The notes under the pieces are model-generated. The model was not told where the DNA came from, did no database searches, and worked only from the letters and a program-made list of their open reading frames with translations. Source: Caviibacter sp963550915 (GTDB lineage: Bacteria; Fusobacteriota; Fusobacteriia; Fusobacteriales; Leptotrichiaceae). From it: a DNA stretch of 64,000 bases. Where the stretch lies: assembly GCA_963550915.1 (NCBI GenBank), contig CAUVEB010000006.1, forward strand, positions 26,113 through 90,112, written 5' to 3'. Position 1 is the stretch's first letter; each line of letters opens with the position of its first letter. Shown piece after piece: positions 26,603 through 35,583 of the stretch. Made by a program: the position numbers and the translations under genes.

Positions 26603-27410
26603 ATATAAGAAGACTTTTATACACGATTTAAATGGTCTTACAAAACTTATAGTATTTTTACTATGGTCAACTTTAGGTATGCTTACATATAACACATATG
26701 TACTATTTTTTATGCTACTTATAAGTCTTCTTGCATTTTATGTATCAAAGATTAAGTATAGTGATATATCATTTGTATTTTGGGTAATAATAATCTTTTT
26801 ACTTTTAAATACTTTTACAATATATCTTTTTTCACCACAAGAAGGTGCTAAAATATATGGTAGTATGACAAAAATAACTAATTTTTTTGGAAATAATTAT
26901 GATTTAAGCTACGAGCAATTATTTTATGAATTTAATGTATTTTTAAAATATATGGTAGTAGCACCAGTTGCTCTTATATTTATCTCAACTACAGATCCAA
27001 GTGAATTAGGTTCAAGTTTAAATAGAATGGGAGTTCCTTATGCTATTTGTTATGCAATAAATATAGCTTTTAGATATATACCAGATGTACAACAAGATTT
27101 CTATAATATAAAAAATGCAAAAGAAGCAAGAGGAATAGAATTATCATCAAAAGAAAATTTATTAAAAAGAATAAAAAATACCATACCTATATTATTCCCC
27201 CTTATATTCACAAGTATTGAAAGAATTGAAAATATAAGCATAGCAATGGAGCTTAGAGGTTTTGGTAAAAAAAATAAAAGGACTTGGTATAGTTATAGAG
27301 CTCTTAATATTAAAGACTACATTACAATATTACTAACAATAGTAATTGTAGTACTTTGTCTTTATATAACATTTAAAGATGGTTCAAGATTTTATAATCC
27401 GTTTATTTAA
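26583..27410 (+). CDS. ecfT: ECF transporter T component
   Basis: An integral membrane coupling subunit of 275 residues with five to six hydrophobic helices. The cytoplasmic coupling helices carry the expected A-R-G motifs: KEARGIELSSKENLL near 180 and AMELRGFGKKNKR near 219. An AGAGG inside the end of the ATPase gene precedes the ATG. The ATG at 26599 is out of frame. It ends at the bidirectional terminator facing the convergent glucokinase gene. Confidence 0.9.
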   Translation: MRIFGYEYKKTFIHDLNGLTKLIVFLLWSTLGMLTYNTYVLFFMLLISLLAFYVSKIKYSDISFVFWVIIIFLLLNTFTIYLFSPQEGAKIYGSMTKITNFFGNNYDLSYEQLFYEFNVFLKYMVVAPVALIFISTTDPSELGSSLNRMGVPYAICYAINIAFRYIPDVQQDFYNIKNAKEARGIELSSKENLLKRIKNTIPILFPLIFTSIERIENISIAMELRGFGKKNKRTWYSYRALNIKDYITILLTIVIVVLCLYITFKDGSRFYNPFI

Positions 27411-27411
27411 C

Positions 27412-27439
27412 AAAAAAGTGGATATACATCCACTTTTTT
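27412..27439. terminator. Bidirectional terminator between ecfT and glucokinase
   Basis: AAAAAAGTGGAT (27412-27423) and ATCCACTTTTTT (27428-27439) form a perfect 12-bp stem with an ATAC loop. A-run before and T-run after serve both converging units. Confidence 0.95.
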
Positions 27440-27444
27440 GATTA

Positions 27445-28398
27445 CTATTTATTTTCTAAAATTGCAAGATATGCAGAACCATATATTCCAGCATCATTTC
27501 CAAGTATTGCTTCTTTTATTTCAAGATTTTCAAGTACAGGTGCTATTGCATATTTTGGTAATTTTTCTCTTATCTTACTAAATAAAATTTCACCAGCTAA
27601 TGCAACTCCACCACCTATAACAACAACTTCAGGATCTAATATATTTAACATATTAGCTAGCCCATAAGCTATTAATTCTGCTTCATTTTCAACTATATCA
27701 AGTGAGAATTTATCGCCTTGTTTTGCAGCTTCAAATACATCTTTAGCTTCAAGTTCTCTATCTTTAGTTAATTCATATAGTAAATTATTTTTATTAACCA
27801 TAAGTCTTGAACTTGCTTCCCTTATTATACCTGTTGCTGAAGCATAAGCCTCAAAACAACCTTTTTGACCACAACCACAAAGACTACCATTAGGAAATAA
27901 CTTTATATGTCCTATTTCACCGGCAGCACCGACTTTACCAGAAACTATTTTTCCATTTGATACTATACCTCCACCGATACCAGTACCAATTGCAAGTCCT
28001 AGAACTTCGTTATAACCTTTTGCAGCTCCCACCCAAACTTCACCTAGAGTTATTACATTAACATCATTATCAATATATACAGGTTTATGTAAATGTTCTT
28101 CAAACTCTTTAGCTAAATCTAAATTTTTAGGCCAAGGGAAATTTGCAAACATCTTAATAACTCTTTTGTCTACTACAGGTCCTGGTATACCAACACCAAC
28201 AGAGTTAAGATTATCAATTGAAATACTGTATTCTTGCATTTTAGCAAGTAAAGTATCACATATTCTTGTTATTGTTTTATTAACACCTTCTTGTGAATTT
28301 GTTTTTATACTTGTATTAAAAATCATAGTTCCATTTTCATCAAGTAGACCAATTTTAGTATTTGTTCCACCTAAATCAATACCGCCATAATATTTCAT
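27445..28398 (-). CDS. glk: ROK-family glucokinase
   Basis: A cytosolic ATP-dependent hexokinase of 317 residues. The N-terminal phosphate motif is GIDLGGTNTKIG, the sugar-site motif EIGHIKL is near 164, the ROK zinc cluster CGCGQKGCFEAYAS is near 177, and VVIGGGVAL lies near 262. It has no N-terminal HTH, so it is a kinase rather than a repressor. It is the last gene of a minus-strand operon with GapN, an alpha/beta hydrolase and galactokinase, and follows gapN by 14 bases. Glucose is the most likely substrate. Confidence 0.9.
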   Translation of the reverse strand: MKYYGGIDLGGTNTKIGLLDENGTMIFNTSIKTNSQEGVNKTITRICDTLLAKMQEYSISIDNLNSVGVGIPGPVVDKRVIKMFANFPWPKNLDLAKEFEEHLHKPVYIDNDVNVITLGEVWVGAAKGYNEVLGLAIGTGIGGGIVSNGKIVSGKVGAAGEIGHIKLFPNGSLCGCGQKGCFEAYASATGIIREASSRLMVNKNNLLYELTKDRELEAKDVFEAAKQGDKFSLDIVENEAELIAYGLANMLNILDPEVVVIGGGVALAGEILFSKIREKLPKYAIAPVLENLEIKEAILGNDAGIYGSAYLAILENK

Positions 28399-28412
28399 TT
28401 ACTACATCCCTC

Positions 28413-29780
28413 CTACATATCAAAGACTATACTTTTTATTTTTGTCATACTTAAAATACTATTTTTTATACCTTGAACACCAACACCACTATCTTTTATT
28501 CCAAGAAATGGGAAGTTATCAGGACCTCTTTGTGTTTTGTTATTTATTTGAACTGTACCAACTTCAAGTTTTTTAGCAATAGAAAAGGCTTTTTTCATAT
28601 CACTTGTATATACAGAACTTTGTAAACCATAATCTGACATATTGGCAATTTTTATTGCTTGCTCTATATCATCAACCCTTATTATTGGAAGTACAGGACC
28701 AAAAGGTTCTTCAAATGCTACTTCCATATCAAGAGTAACATTATCAAGTAAAGTAGGGTATATTATATTTCCTTCTCTTTTATTACCTATTACAAGTTTT
28801 GCCCCTTTATTTATTGCATCATCAATTAGACCCTTAACAAAATCTGCAGATTTAGTATCAATTAATGCTGTAATATCAGCGTTATCTAATGGATTTCCAA
28901 TTGTTAAATTTTTTATGTGCTCATGTATTTTTTCTACTAAAATATCAGCAACTTCATTTTTTACTAAAACTCTTTTTATTGCAGTGCATCTTTGTCCTGA
29001 ATAATTAAATGCACCAGATACTACATCTTTTGCACACTTATCAAGATCTGCATCTTCAAGTACAATAGCTGCATCTTTACCACCAAGTTCAAGCATAAGA
29101 CCTTTCATACCGGCTTTACTTGCTATTTGTTTACCTACAGCTGTACTACCTGTAAAATTAATATAGTTTATATCTTTATGTTCGTTAATATAGTCACCAA
29201 TTACACTACCTTTACCTGTAGCAAGTTTAATTACATTCTTAGGCATATGCTTTATAAACATATTTGCAAGTTTCACAGCACTTAAAGATCCTTGTGTAGG
29301 AGGTTTAAATAGTACAACATTTCCTGTAATAAGTGCAGGAACTATCTTTGAAACCGAAAGATTTATAGGATAGTTAAAAGGTGCAATACAAAGAATAACA
29401 CCTAAAGATTCTCTTTCAGAAATAGAAATTTTACCATCTACACCGTAACTATCACCTTTTGCAGTTTCAGGATTTATTCTAATTGCTTCTTCTATTGTAT
29501 AATATATCATATAAACTGATCTTTTTATTTCATCAACACATGAGTTATATGGTTTTGCTATTTCCATTGAAAGTAATTTTGCAAGTTCTTCTGTATTTTC
29601 ATCTAACTCTTTAGCAACGTTTTTTAAATATTCTGCACGTTTTAATATACTTGTTTCAGAAAATGATGAAAAAGCATTTTTTAAATCTTGTATTGAACTT
29701 TCTATTTCATCTGTTGTCATTGCTTTTGTGCTACCTAAATATTCATTATTTATTGGTGAAAATATTTTTATTTCGTTCAT
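28413..29780 (-). CDS. gapN: Non-phosphorylating NADP-dependent glyceraldehyde-3-phosphate dehydrogenase
   Basis: An aldehyde dehydrogenase-fold enzyme that oxidises glyceraldehyde-3-phosphate directly to 3-phosphoglycerate, yielding NADPH and bypassing one ATP-forming step. The 455 residues carry the general-base Glu in LELGGKDAAIVLED near 222 and the catalytic Cys in SGQRCTAIKRVLV near 260. That exact context, with the C-terminal VQINNKTQRGPDNFPFLG near 410, is characteristic of GapN rather than other aldehyde dehydrogenases. Cofactor stretches FNYPINLSVSKI and FTGSTAVGKQ are present. It shares an operon with galactokinase and glucokinase, consistent with a glycolytic role. Confidence 0.93.
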   Translation of the reverse strand: MNEIKIFSPINNEYLGSTKAMTTDEIESSIQDLKNAFSSFSETSILKRAEYLKNVAKELDENTEELAKLLSMEIAKPYNSCVDEIKRSVYMIYYTIEEAIRINPETAKGDSYGVDGKISISERESLGVILCIAPFNYPINLSVSKIVPALITGNVVLFKPPTQGSLSAVKLANMFIKHMPKNVIKLATGKGSVIGDYINEHKDINYINFTGSTAVGKQIASKAGMKGLMLELGGKDAAIVLEDADLDKCAKDVVSGAFNYSGQRCTAIKRVLVKNEVADILVEKIHEHIKNLTIGNPLDNADITALIDTKSADFVKGLIDDAINKGAKLVIGNKREGNIIYPTLLDNVTLDMEVAFEEPFGPVLPIIRVDDIEQAIKIANMSDYGLQSSVYTSDMKKAFSIAKKLEVGTVQINNKTQRGPDNFPFLGIKDSGVGVQGIKNSILSMTKIKSIVFDM

Positions 29781-29798
29781 AAGTATCCTCTCGTAATA

Positions 29799-30674
29799 TT
29801 ACACTAAATTGTTTATCCAATTTAAAATTTCATTAAAGACAGTTAATTTATTTATTTCATGAAGACTATCTCTTCTACCGTTTTCATTTTTTAATATATT
29901 AATATGTCTTGCTTTGTTATTTATTCTAATCATATATTTTTTTAATTTTTCTTGTGAAATTGAGTTGTCATCTGAACCATAAACAACTAGAACATTAGCA
30001 TCTTCTCTAATGTTTTTTAAATTTCTTTTTACATATCTCATAAGTCTTAATATATCTGCAAAAAATTTTGGACTAGCTTCAGTATTGCCTATAAGCTCAT
30101 CTAATTCTTTTTGCTCAAACTTATCTCTTGTTAAAAATGCAAATCTATTCTCATTTTTGTATTTTGCATTAAAAATCTCGATATTTTTATTAAATGTACT
30201 AACATTTAAACCTAGTTTATGTTCTAACTGATTTTTAATAATACCAGTTGTTATTGTTATTATTTTTTCAAGTGGCATTGATGACAATATTAAGTTTTTA
30301 AAAGAACTGTTAATTCCAAGATAACTAGCTAAAAGTGCACCATAACCATGACCAAACAATATTATATCCTTATAATTCATATTTAAAAATTTAGTATGAA
30401 TAAATAGATTAATATCACTAATTACAGCTTCAATTCCATTTGCTCCAAAGTCTAATATATCTGAGTTTTTAAGCTCTCCATGACCTCTTAATTCAATTAT
30501 ATACACGTTATAATCATTTTGATATAAGAAGTTAGCAAATTCAATATATCTAGTACATGGTTCAAAAATATCATGTATAATTAAAATGTTCTTTCTAATT
30601 TTGTCGTCTTTATGTAAAAATTCATAATATGGTATTTTGAGATTGTTGTATCCCTCATAATATAATTTATCCAT
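29799..30674 (-). CDS. Alpha/beta hydrolase (monoacylglycerol lipase-like) lacking the nucleophile Ser
   Basis: A 291-residue alpha/beta hydrolase of the lysophospholipase/MGL type, with the oxyanion-side motif ILIIHDIFEPCTRY and the strand YIIELRGHGEL. The nucleophile elbow, normally GHSxG, reads FGHGYGALLAS: the Ser position is Gly (GGT at 30347-30345). The Asp (YGSDDNSIS) and His (DSLHE) positions of the triad remain recognisable. It may therefore be catalytically dead or use another mechanism. I set the start at ATG 30674, since AAGGAG lies just before it; the earlier ATG at 30698 has no site and would precede the ribosome site. Operon member between galK and gapN. Confidence 0.75.
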   Translation of the reverse strand: MDKLYYEGYNNLKIPYYEFLHKDDKIRKNILIIHDIFEPCTRYIEFANFLYQNDYNVYIIELRGHGELKNSDILDFGANGIEAVISDINLFIHTKFLNMNYKDIILFGHGYGALLASYLGINSSFKNLILSSMPLEKIITITTGIIKNQLEHKLGLNVSTFNKNIEIFNAKYKNENRFAFLTRDKFEQKELDELIGNTEASPKFFADILRLMRYVKRNLKNIREDANVLVVYGSDDNSISQEKLKKYMIRINNKARHINILKNENGRRDSLHEINKLTVFNEILNWINNLV

Positions 30675-30702
30675 AAATATTCTCCTTAAGTTTATCATTT
30701 AA

Positions 30703-31947
30703 TTATATCATATTTTTAACGTTTTTGATATTTATTGCTCCATATTCTCTGATATTCACCTTATATATCTTATCATTAACATATTTTGATATGAATTTAA
30801 TATAGTTATCGCTATCAGATTTTGGTAACATAGCCATTATTACACCTGCAAATCCACCACCATGTATTCTACAAGTTCCTTTTATATTATTTTTATCTAT
30901 ATATTCTTTTGTAAGAGCAAGCATTATAGATATAGGTTGCACATTTGGATATGCACTTACATAACAATTTTGTAGATATTTCCAAGAAGAATCACCAGAT
31001 TTTTCTATGATATCTAAAAATTTATCATACTTTTTATTTTCTATAGCTACTATTAAATCGTCAACTCTGTCATTTTCATCAAAAAAATGTAAGGCACGTA
31101 ATACTGCACGATCTCCACAATTTTTTCTTATTTTATTCATGTTGTCTATAACAAAGTCTTTATCTATATTTCTAAGCTGTGTATTTGCAATGCTTATCAT
31201 TTCATTTGGTATTGCTGAATATTCATCTGATAAACTTTCGTGACTTCCTCCTGTTGGAACTAAAATTATGTCATACATATTTTCAATATCACTTGCATTT
31301 AATTTTGTTATTTTTGGATTTTTAATATCTTTAAAATCGATAGAAATAAGACCACCATATGCACAAGCTATTTGATCTAAAAGACCAGATTTTTTATTCC
31401 AGTTCTTATTTTCAGAATACTGCCCAGTTTTTGCAATACTAATTACATCTAATTTATCTTCGTTATAATACGAGTTTATAATACTACCTATTAGCATTTC
31501 AAATGATGCAGAAGAACTTACTCCAGAAGATGCTATTACATTTGAAGATATACAAATATTAAGTCCACCTATATTACCGATTTTTTTAAATGCAGTTAAC
31601 ATACCTTTTACTAGTATGCAAGACCAAGTTTCATTATGCTTAGGTTCTAAATCATCTAAACTTATTTCATAATATTGGTTATATTCAATACTTCTAATTT
31701 TAACCTTGTTTTCATCATTTTTTGTTGCGACTGCTATTGAATCAAGACTTATACTAGCACATACAACCTTCCCATAATTATGATCTGTGTGATTTCCAAT
31801 TATTTCAGTACGACCTGATGAACTAAAAAATTCATATTCATCATTTTTCCCATATGTTTTTTCGTATTCATTTAGTAATTTTCTATATCTATCAAGACTA
31901 TTTTTATCATTTTTATATAACGCTAAAATCTTATCTTCAAATTTCAT
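30703..31947 (-). CDS. galK: Galactokinase
   Basis: A GHMP kinase of 414 residues that phosphorylates galactose at C1. Signatures are GRTEIIGNHTDHNYG near 45, the ATP loop ASSGVSSSASFEM near 138, the catalytic-Asp region GLLDQIACAYGG near 190, and RIHGGGFAGVIMA near 373. AGGAGG precedes the ATG at 31947. No galT or galE is in the window, so the rest of the Leloir route would have to be elsewhere. It heads the four-gene minus operon (galK, hydrolase, gapN, glk). A perfect 10-base inverted repeat upstream (32027-32052) is a possible operator. Confidence 0.9.
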   Translation of the reverse strand: MKFEDKILALYKNDKNSLDRYRKLLNEYEKTYGKNDEYEFFSSSGRTEIIGNHTDHNYGKVVCASISLDSIAVATKNDENKVKIRSIEYNQYYEISLDDLEPKHNETWSCILVKGMLTAFKKIGNIGGLNICISSNVIASSGVSSSASFEMLIGSIINSYYNEDKLDVISIAKTGQYSENKNWNKKSGLLDQIACAYGGLISIDFKDIKNPKITKLNASDIENMYDIILVPTGGSHESLSDEYSAIPNEMISIANTQLRNIDKDFVIDNMNKIRKNCGDRAVLRALHFFDENDRVDDLIVAIENKKYDKFLDIIEKSGDSSWKYLQNCYVSAYPNVQPISIMLALTKEYIDKNNIKGTCRIHGGGFAGVIMAMLPKSDSDNYIKFISKYVNDKIYKVNIREYGAINIKNVKNMI

Positions 31948-32026
31948 TTTTAATCCTCCTTAATCTTTACTTAATTTTACCCAATAAATTATATACTTTT
32001 TGAGCCAATATATCTACTTTAATATG

Positions 32027-32052
32027 ATTTTATTAACTAAAATTAATAAAAT
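32027..32052. promoter_or_regulatory. Inverted repeat between galK and proline iminopeptidase
   Basis: ATTTTATTAA and TTAATAAAAT are perfect inverted 10-mers separated by 6 bases, in the divergent intergenic region, upstream of a TATAAT for galK at 31991-31996 on the minus strand. Possible operator; being pure A/T, chance is not excluded. Confidence 0.35.
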
Positions 32053-32152
32053 ACATTATCATACCCATTTTTGTTAGTTTAATATTATTAACTTATTATA
32101 CATTTTACTTTTTTTTGTAATATGTTACAATAAATAAAAAAAGGTGATATAT

Positions 32153-33082
32153 ATGTTAGAACTTTATGATGAAGTAAAGCCATATGACAGTGGCTATTTG
32201 AAAGTGTCAGATATACATGAAATATACTATGAGCAATGTGGTAATCCTGATGGTATACCAATAGTTTATGTACATGGTGGACCTGGTGGTGGAAGTGGAG
32301 AGCTTGCAAGAAGATTTTTTGATAAAGATAAGTATAGAATAATAATATTTGATCAAAGAGGTTGTGGAAGATCAAAACCTTTTGTTGAACTTAGAGAAAA
32401 TACAACTTTTGATTTAGTTGAAGATATGGAAAAATTAAGAAAAAAATTAAATGTAGAAAGTTGGATATTATTTGGTGGTAGTTGGGGGACAGCACTTAGT
32501 CTTGTGTATGCTATAAATTATAGTAAATATGTAAGTGGAATGATATTAAGAGGAATATTTTTAGCAAGACAAGAAGATGTTGACTGGTTATACTGTGGGG
32601 GAGCAGGATACTATTTCCCACAAGAGTTTGAAAAATACATTTCAATATTAAATGAAGAAGAAAAAAAGGATATAATAGGAAGTTATATTAAATATTTAGG
32701 TTCAAATGATATGAAAGTTGTTTCATATTATGCAAAATATTGGAATGATTGGGAAACTAGTTGTGTTGCACTTTATAAAAGAGAAATACCAAAAGAGGTT
32801 ACAGACTACGATATTGCAATAGCTAGAATGGAATGCCACTATTTTTATAATAAAAGTTTTTTGCCAGAAGATAACTATATTTTAAATAATATTGATAAGA
32901 TAAAAGATATAAGAACTATGATATGCCATGGTAGATATGATATTGATTGTAGACCAAGTGGTGCTTATGAATTATATAAAAAAATGGATAATTGTGAACT
33001 TGTTTTTGTTGATGCATCGGGGCATTCATCACTTGAACCAGCTATAGCATCGCAATTAATAGAATTTACAAATAAATGGTAG
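32153..33082 (+). CDS. pip: Proline iminopeptidase
   Basis: A cytosolic alpha/beta-hydrolase aminopeptidase (S33) releasing N-terminal proline. From ATG 32153 (309 residues) the family motifs are YVHGGPGGGSGE near 44, FDQRGCGRSKP near 69, the nucleophile elbow FGGSWGTAL near 106 with its Ser, the acid in CHGRYDIDCR and the His in ASGHSSLEP. The ATG at 32153 is preferred over the in-frame GTG at 32144, because the GTG is part of the AAAGGTG ribosome site. It leads the cluster with the TPR, DUF4037 and DUF4125 genes, whose functional tie to it is not obvious. Confidence 0.92.
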   Translation: MLELYDEVKPYDSGYLKVSDIHEIYYEQCGNPDGIPIVYVHGGPGGGSGELARRFFDKDKYRIIIFDQRGCGRSKPFVELRENTTFDLVEDMEKLRKKLNVESWILFGGSWGTALSLVYAINYSKYVSGMILRGIFLARQEDVDWLYCGGAGYYFPQEFEKYISILNEEEKKDIIGSYIKYLGSNDMKVVSYYAKYWNDWETSCVALYKREIPKEVTDYDIAIARMECHYFYNKSFLPEDNYILNNIDKIKDIRTMICHGRYDIDCRPSGAYELYKKMDNCELVFVDASGHSSLEPAIASQLIEFTNKW

Positions 33083-33090
33083 GGAGTATT

Positions 33091-33933
33091 ATGACTATAA
33101 GAGAAAAATTAGCTTTTTTAAAAGAAGGGTTTGAGAAAAGACAAATCTTACAAAGAGAAAGTAAAGGTATTGAAGAAGTAGAATTATTAAAAGAAATGAC
33201 AAAGATTACAGAAGAAGTATATGGTAGTACAAGTAATCAAACTATAAATATATTAAATGAATTAGGAGGTTCTGCAAAATATATAGGTGAATACGAACTT
33301 GCAATTGAAAGTATTACAAGAGCAAAAGATATTTTAGCTGATAAATTTTCAAAAGATAGTATACCTTATGCAACTACTTGTCTTAATTTAGCAGAAGTAT
33401 ATAGATTTGCAAATAAGTTCGATGAAATTGAAAAAATGTATTTAGAAGTAATAAGGGTTTATAAGGCAAATGATATGGAAAATAGTTATGAATATGCAGG
33501 AGTATGTAATAATCTTGGATTATTTTATCAAGATACAAACAATGCTAACGAAGCTCTTAAATTACATTTAATAAGCTATGATATATTAAAAGATATGCAA
33601 GATAGTAAAATTGCTTTTGCTACTACTTTAAATAATCTTGGCGTTGTTTATAGAACATTAGGTGACATAGAAAAATCTGATAAATGTATTGATGAATGTT
33701 TTGAAATATACAAAAAAGAAGTAGGTGAAAACCACTCTATGTATTCAGCGGCTTTAAATAACTTAGCAGTTGCTATGTTCTCAAAAGGACAATTTGAAAA
33801 ATCATTAGAACTATTTAATAAAAGCCTAGTTATTTGTAAAGATTCATTTGGTGAAAATAGTAGAAGTTATCAAAATCTAATAGAAAATATTAAAGTGGTT
33901 GAAGAAACAATGGAAATGAGAAATAAGAAATGA
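33091..33933 (+). CDS. Tetratricopeptide-repeat protein
   Basis: 280 residues, all helical, with about five TPR or kinesin-light-chain-like repeats spaced near 42 residues. Examples are YATTCLNLAEVYRFANKFDE, YAGVCNNLGLFYQDTNNANE and YSAALNNLAVAMFSKGQFEK; each has the N-NL/LA-x-Y core. There is no signal peptide, so it is a cytosolic scaffold or adaptor. The start at ATG 33091 follows GGGAG; the upstream GTG is inside the pip gene. Its stop overlaps the DUF4037 start (ATGA), so it is translationally coupled to it. It probably forms a complex with the DUF4037 and DUF4125 products. Confidence 0.8.
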   Translation: MTIREKLAFLKEGFEKRQILQRESKGIEEVELLKEMTKITEEVYGSTSNQTINILNELGGSAKYIGEYELAIESITRAKDILADKFSKDSIPYATTCLNLAEVYRFANKFDEIEKMYLEVIRVYKANDMENSYEYAGVCNNLGLFYQDTNNANEALKLHLISYDILKDMQDSKIAFATTLNNLGVVYRTLGDIEKSDKCIDECFEIYKKEVGENHSMYSAALNNLAVAMFSKGQFEKSLELFNKSLVICKDSFGENSRSYQNLIENIKVVEETMEMRNKK

Positions 33934-34829
33934 GTGGTTTAGAGTTATCTAAAAAATATTTTGAAGAAGTACTTTATAATGAAATTAAAAAAAGGTTTAA
34001 TTTTAAAATATCAGCTGGATTAATTGGATATGGTTCAGAATGTTATGGTTTTGACGACATGATATCAAGAGATCATGATTTTTATCCTATGCCTTGTATT
34101 TTCATATCAAGTGAAGACTATAGAAAATATAAAGATGATATAGATAAATTTTTAAAAGAGCTAAGTCCAACATATATGGGTTATAAAATAATGGATACAA
34201 GTGAATTTGGTTCTAATAGACGTGGATTTTTAGATGTTAACGAATATATATCAAGTTTTTTAGGAACAGTTCCCCAAAATAATATGGATTATAGATATAT
34301 ACCTCAATATTTGTTATCTTCTTTTACTAATGGTGAAATATTTATAGATGAACTTGGAATAATAAGTGAAGTACGTGAAAAAGTAAAATATTATCCAGAA
34401 GATATAAGGCTTAATATGATTACAACTAGATGTATGCAAATACATAGAGAAGGCATATATAACTATACTAGATGTATAAGAAGAAATGAGTATGTGGCAA
34501 GTAATCAAGCTCTTGGTCTTTTTATAACAAATGTAATAGAAATGTATTTTTTAATAAATAAAAAATACAGCCCTTACTATAAATGGCAACATAAAATGTT
34601 AAAAGATATAGATAACCGTACATATGAACTTCTAAAAAAACTTGTTATGCAAGATACTAGTTATAACACGAAAATAAATATAATAGATGAAATAACAAAT
34701 AATATAATAGAAGATTTAGAAAAACAATTTAATCTAAATAATGTAAGAGATTTAATAGAATGTGGTATTTTAATACAAGATAAAATACAAGATGAGAATA
34801 TAAGAAAAATAGGTTGCTGGAGTGATTAA
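33930..34829 (+). CDS. DUF4037 protein, putative nucleotidyltransferase
   Basis: 299 residues matching DUF4037. The N-terminal third carries a nucleotidyltransferase-type active-site pattern: GYGSECYGFDDMISRDHDF (about residues 33-51), with a Gly-Ser followed by Asp and the D-H-D pair. The remainder is helical, with a conserved-looking TRCMQIHREGIYNYTRC stretch near 170. Family members have no assigned biochemical role that I can name. Relatedness to aminoglycoside or lincosamide nucleotidyltransferases is at the fold level. Coupled by ATGA to the TPR gene upstream, and the DUF4125 gene follows immediately. Confidence 0.75.
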   Translation: MSGLELSKKYFEEVLYNEIKKRFNFKISAGLIGYGSECYGFDDMISRDHDFYPMPCIFISSEDYRKYKDDIDKFLKELSPTYMGYKIMDTSEFGSNRRGFLDVNEYISSFLGTVPQNNMDYRYIPQYLLSSFTNGEIFIDELGIISEVREKVKYYPEDIRLNMITTRCMQIHREGIYNYTRCIRRNEYVASNQALGLFITNVIEMYFLINKKYSPYYKWQHKMLKDIDNRTYELLKKLVMQDTSYNTKINIIDEITNNIIEDLEKQFNLNNVRDLIECGILIQDKIQDENIRKIGCWSD

Positions 34830-34830
34830 T

Positions 34831-35424
34831 GTGGGAATAGTTAAACAAATTGTTGATATGGAATGGGACTTATTTACTAACCTTAATAATACAGGTGGAC
34901 GTGCTTTTTGTCAGGATAATAAAGAAGAATTCTATATTAACCGTACAACACAATGGGAAAATTTAACGGAAGAAATACAAGATAGTTATCTTAATGATAT
35001 GTTAATTGCAGAAGAGCAAGGAAGAAATATGCTCTTTGAAAAATATGCGTATATGATGAAAACAACACATCCTGATGAATATGAAAATATAAAAAAATAT
35101 TTACCAAGAGAAGATCCAATGAAAACAAGGGTAATTGAACGTATTGAAAACATCGTTATGAAATGGGAAATAGAATTTAAAGAAAAATATCCAAAGTTTG
35201 CAAAACTATGTAGACCTACTGAAAATAATATTGAAGATGAGCTTACAAGTGCTAGAGTATATTTAGTAGGAGAACATATGACGTATTCATATACTACAAA
35301 TTTATACTATTTTGAGTATGTAAAAAGTCTAGAATATAATCTGGTTGAAAAAATATTTACAGACATTGTTAAGAAAAAAGGATATGAAAGTATAGAACAA
35401 GTTGAAAACAGTCTTGAAAATTAA
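34831..35424 (+). CDS. DUF4125 protein
   Basis: 197 residues matching DUF4125, with the characteristic opening MEWDLFTNLNNTGGRAFCQD and the NRTTQWENL stretch, then helices to the end. No catalytic motif can be assigned. The start is GTG at 34831, since GGAG at 34819-34822 is 8 bases ahead; the GTG at 34822 would overlap that site. DUF4125 genes are commonly next to DUF4037 genes, so the two probably act together. A hairpin at 35430-35456 follows. Confidence 0.75.
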   Translation: MGIVKQIVDMEWDLFTNLNNTGGRAFCQDNKEEFYINRTTQWENLTEEIQDSYLNDMLIAEEQGRNMLFEKYAYMMKTTHPDEYENIKKYLPREDPMKTRVIERIENIVMKWEIEFKEKYPKFAKLCRPTENNIEDELTSARVYLVGEHMTYSYTTNLYYFEYVKSLEYNLVEKIFTDIVKKKGYESIEQVENSLEN

Positions 35425-35429
35425 TAAAA

Positions 35430-35456
35430 AACCTTAGAGTAAAAAACTCCAAGGTT
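35430..35456. terminator. Hairpin after the DUF4125 gene
   Basis: AACCTTAGAGT and ACTCCAAGGTT pair with one mismatch around an A-rich loop. It lacks a T-run on the plus strand but is followed by six T on the minus strand, so it may terminate better in the reverse direction. Confidence 0.5.
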
Positions 35457-35511
35457 AATTAAAATTCAGACAATACTTATATTATAAGTATTTATAGCTT
35501 TAATAGGGTTG

Positions 35512-35540
35512 TGGACATAAATATCCGCTCCTAATATAAT
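35512..35540 (+). promoter_or_regulatory. Promoter of the 30-residue peptide gene
   Basis: TGGACA (35512-35517), 17 bases, perfect TATAAT (35535-35540). Confidence 0.75.
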
Positions 35541-35583
35541 GTTATCATGTTTATAAACTAAATTCAATGAAAGAGGTCATAAT

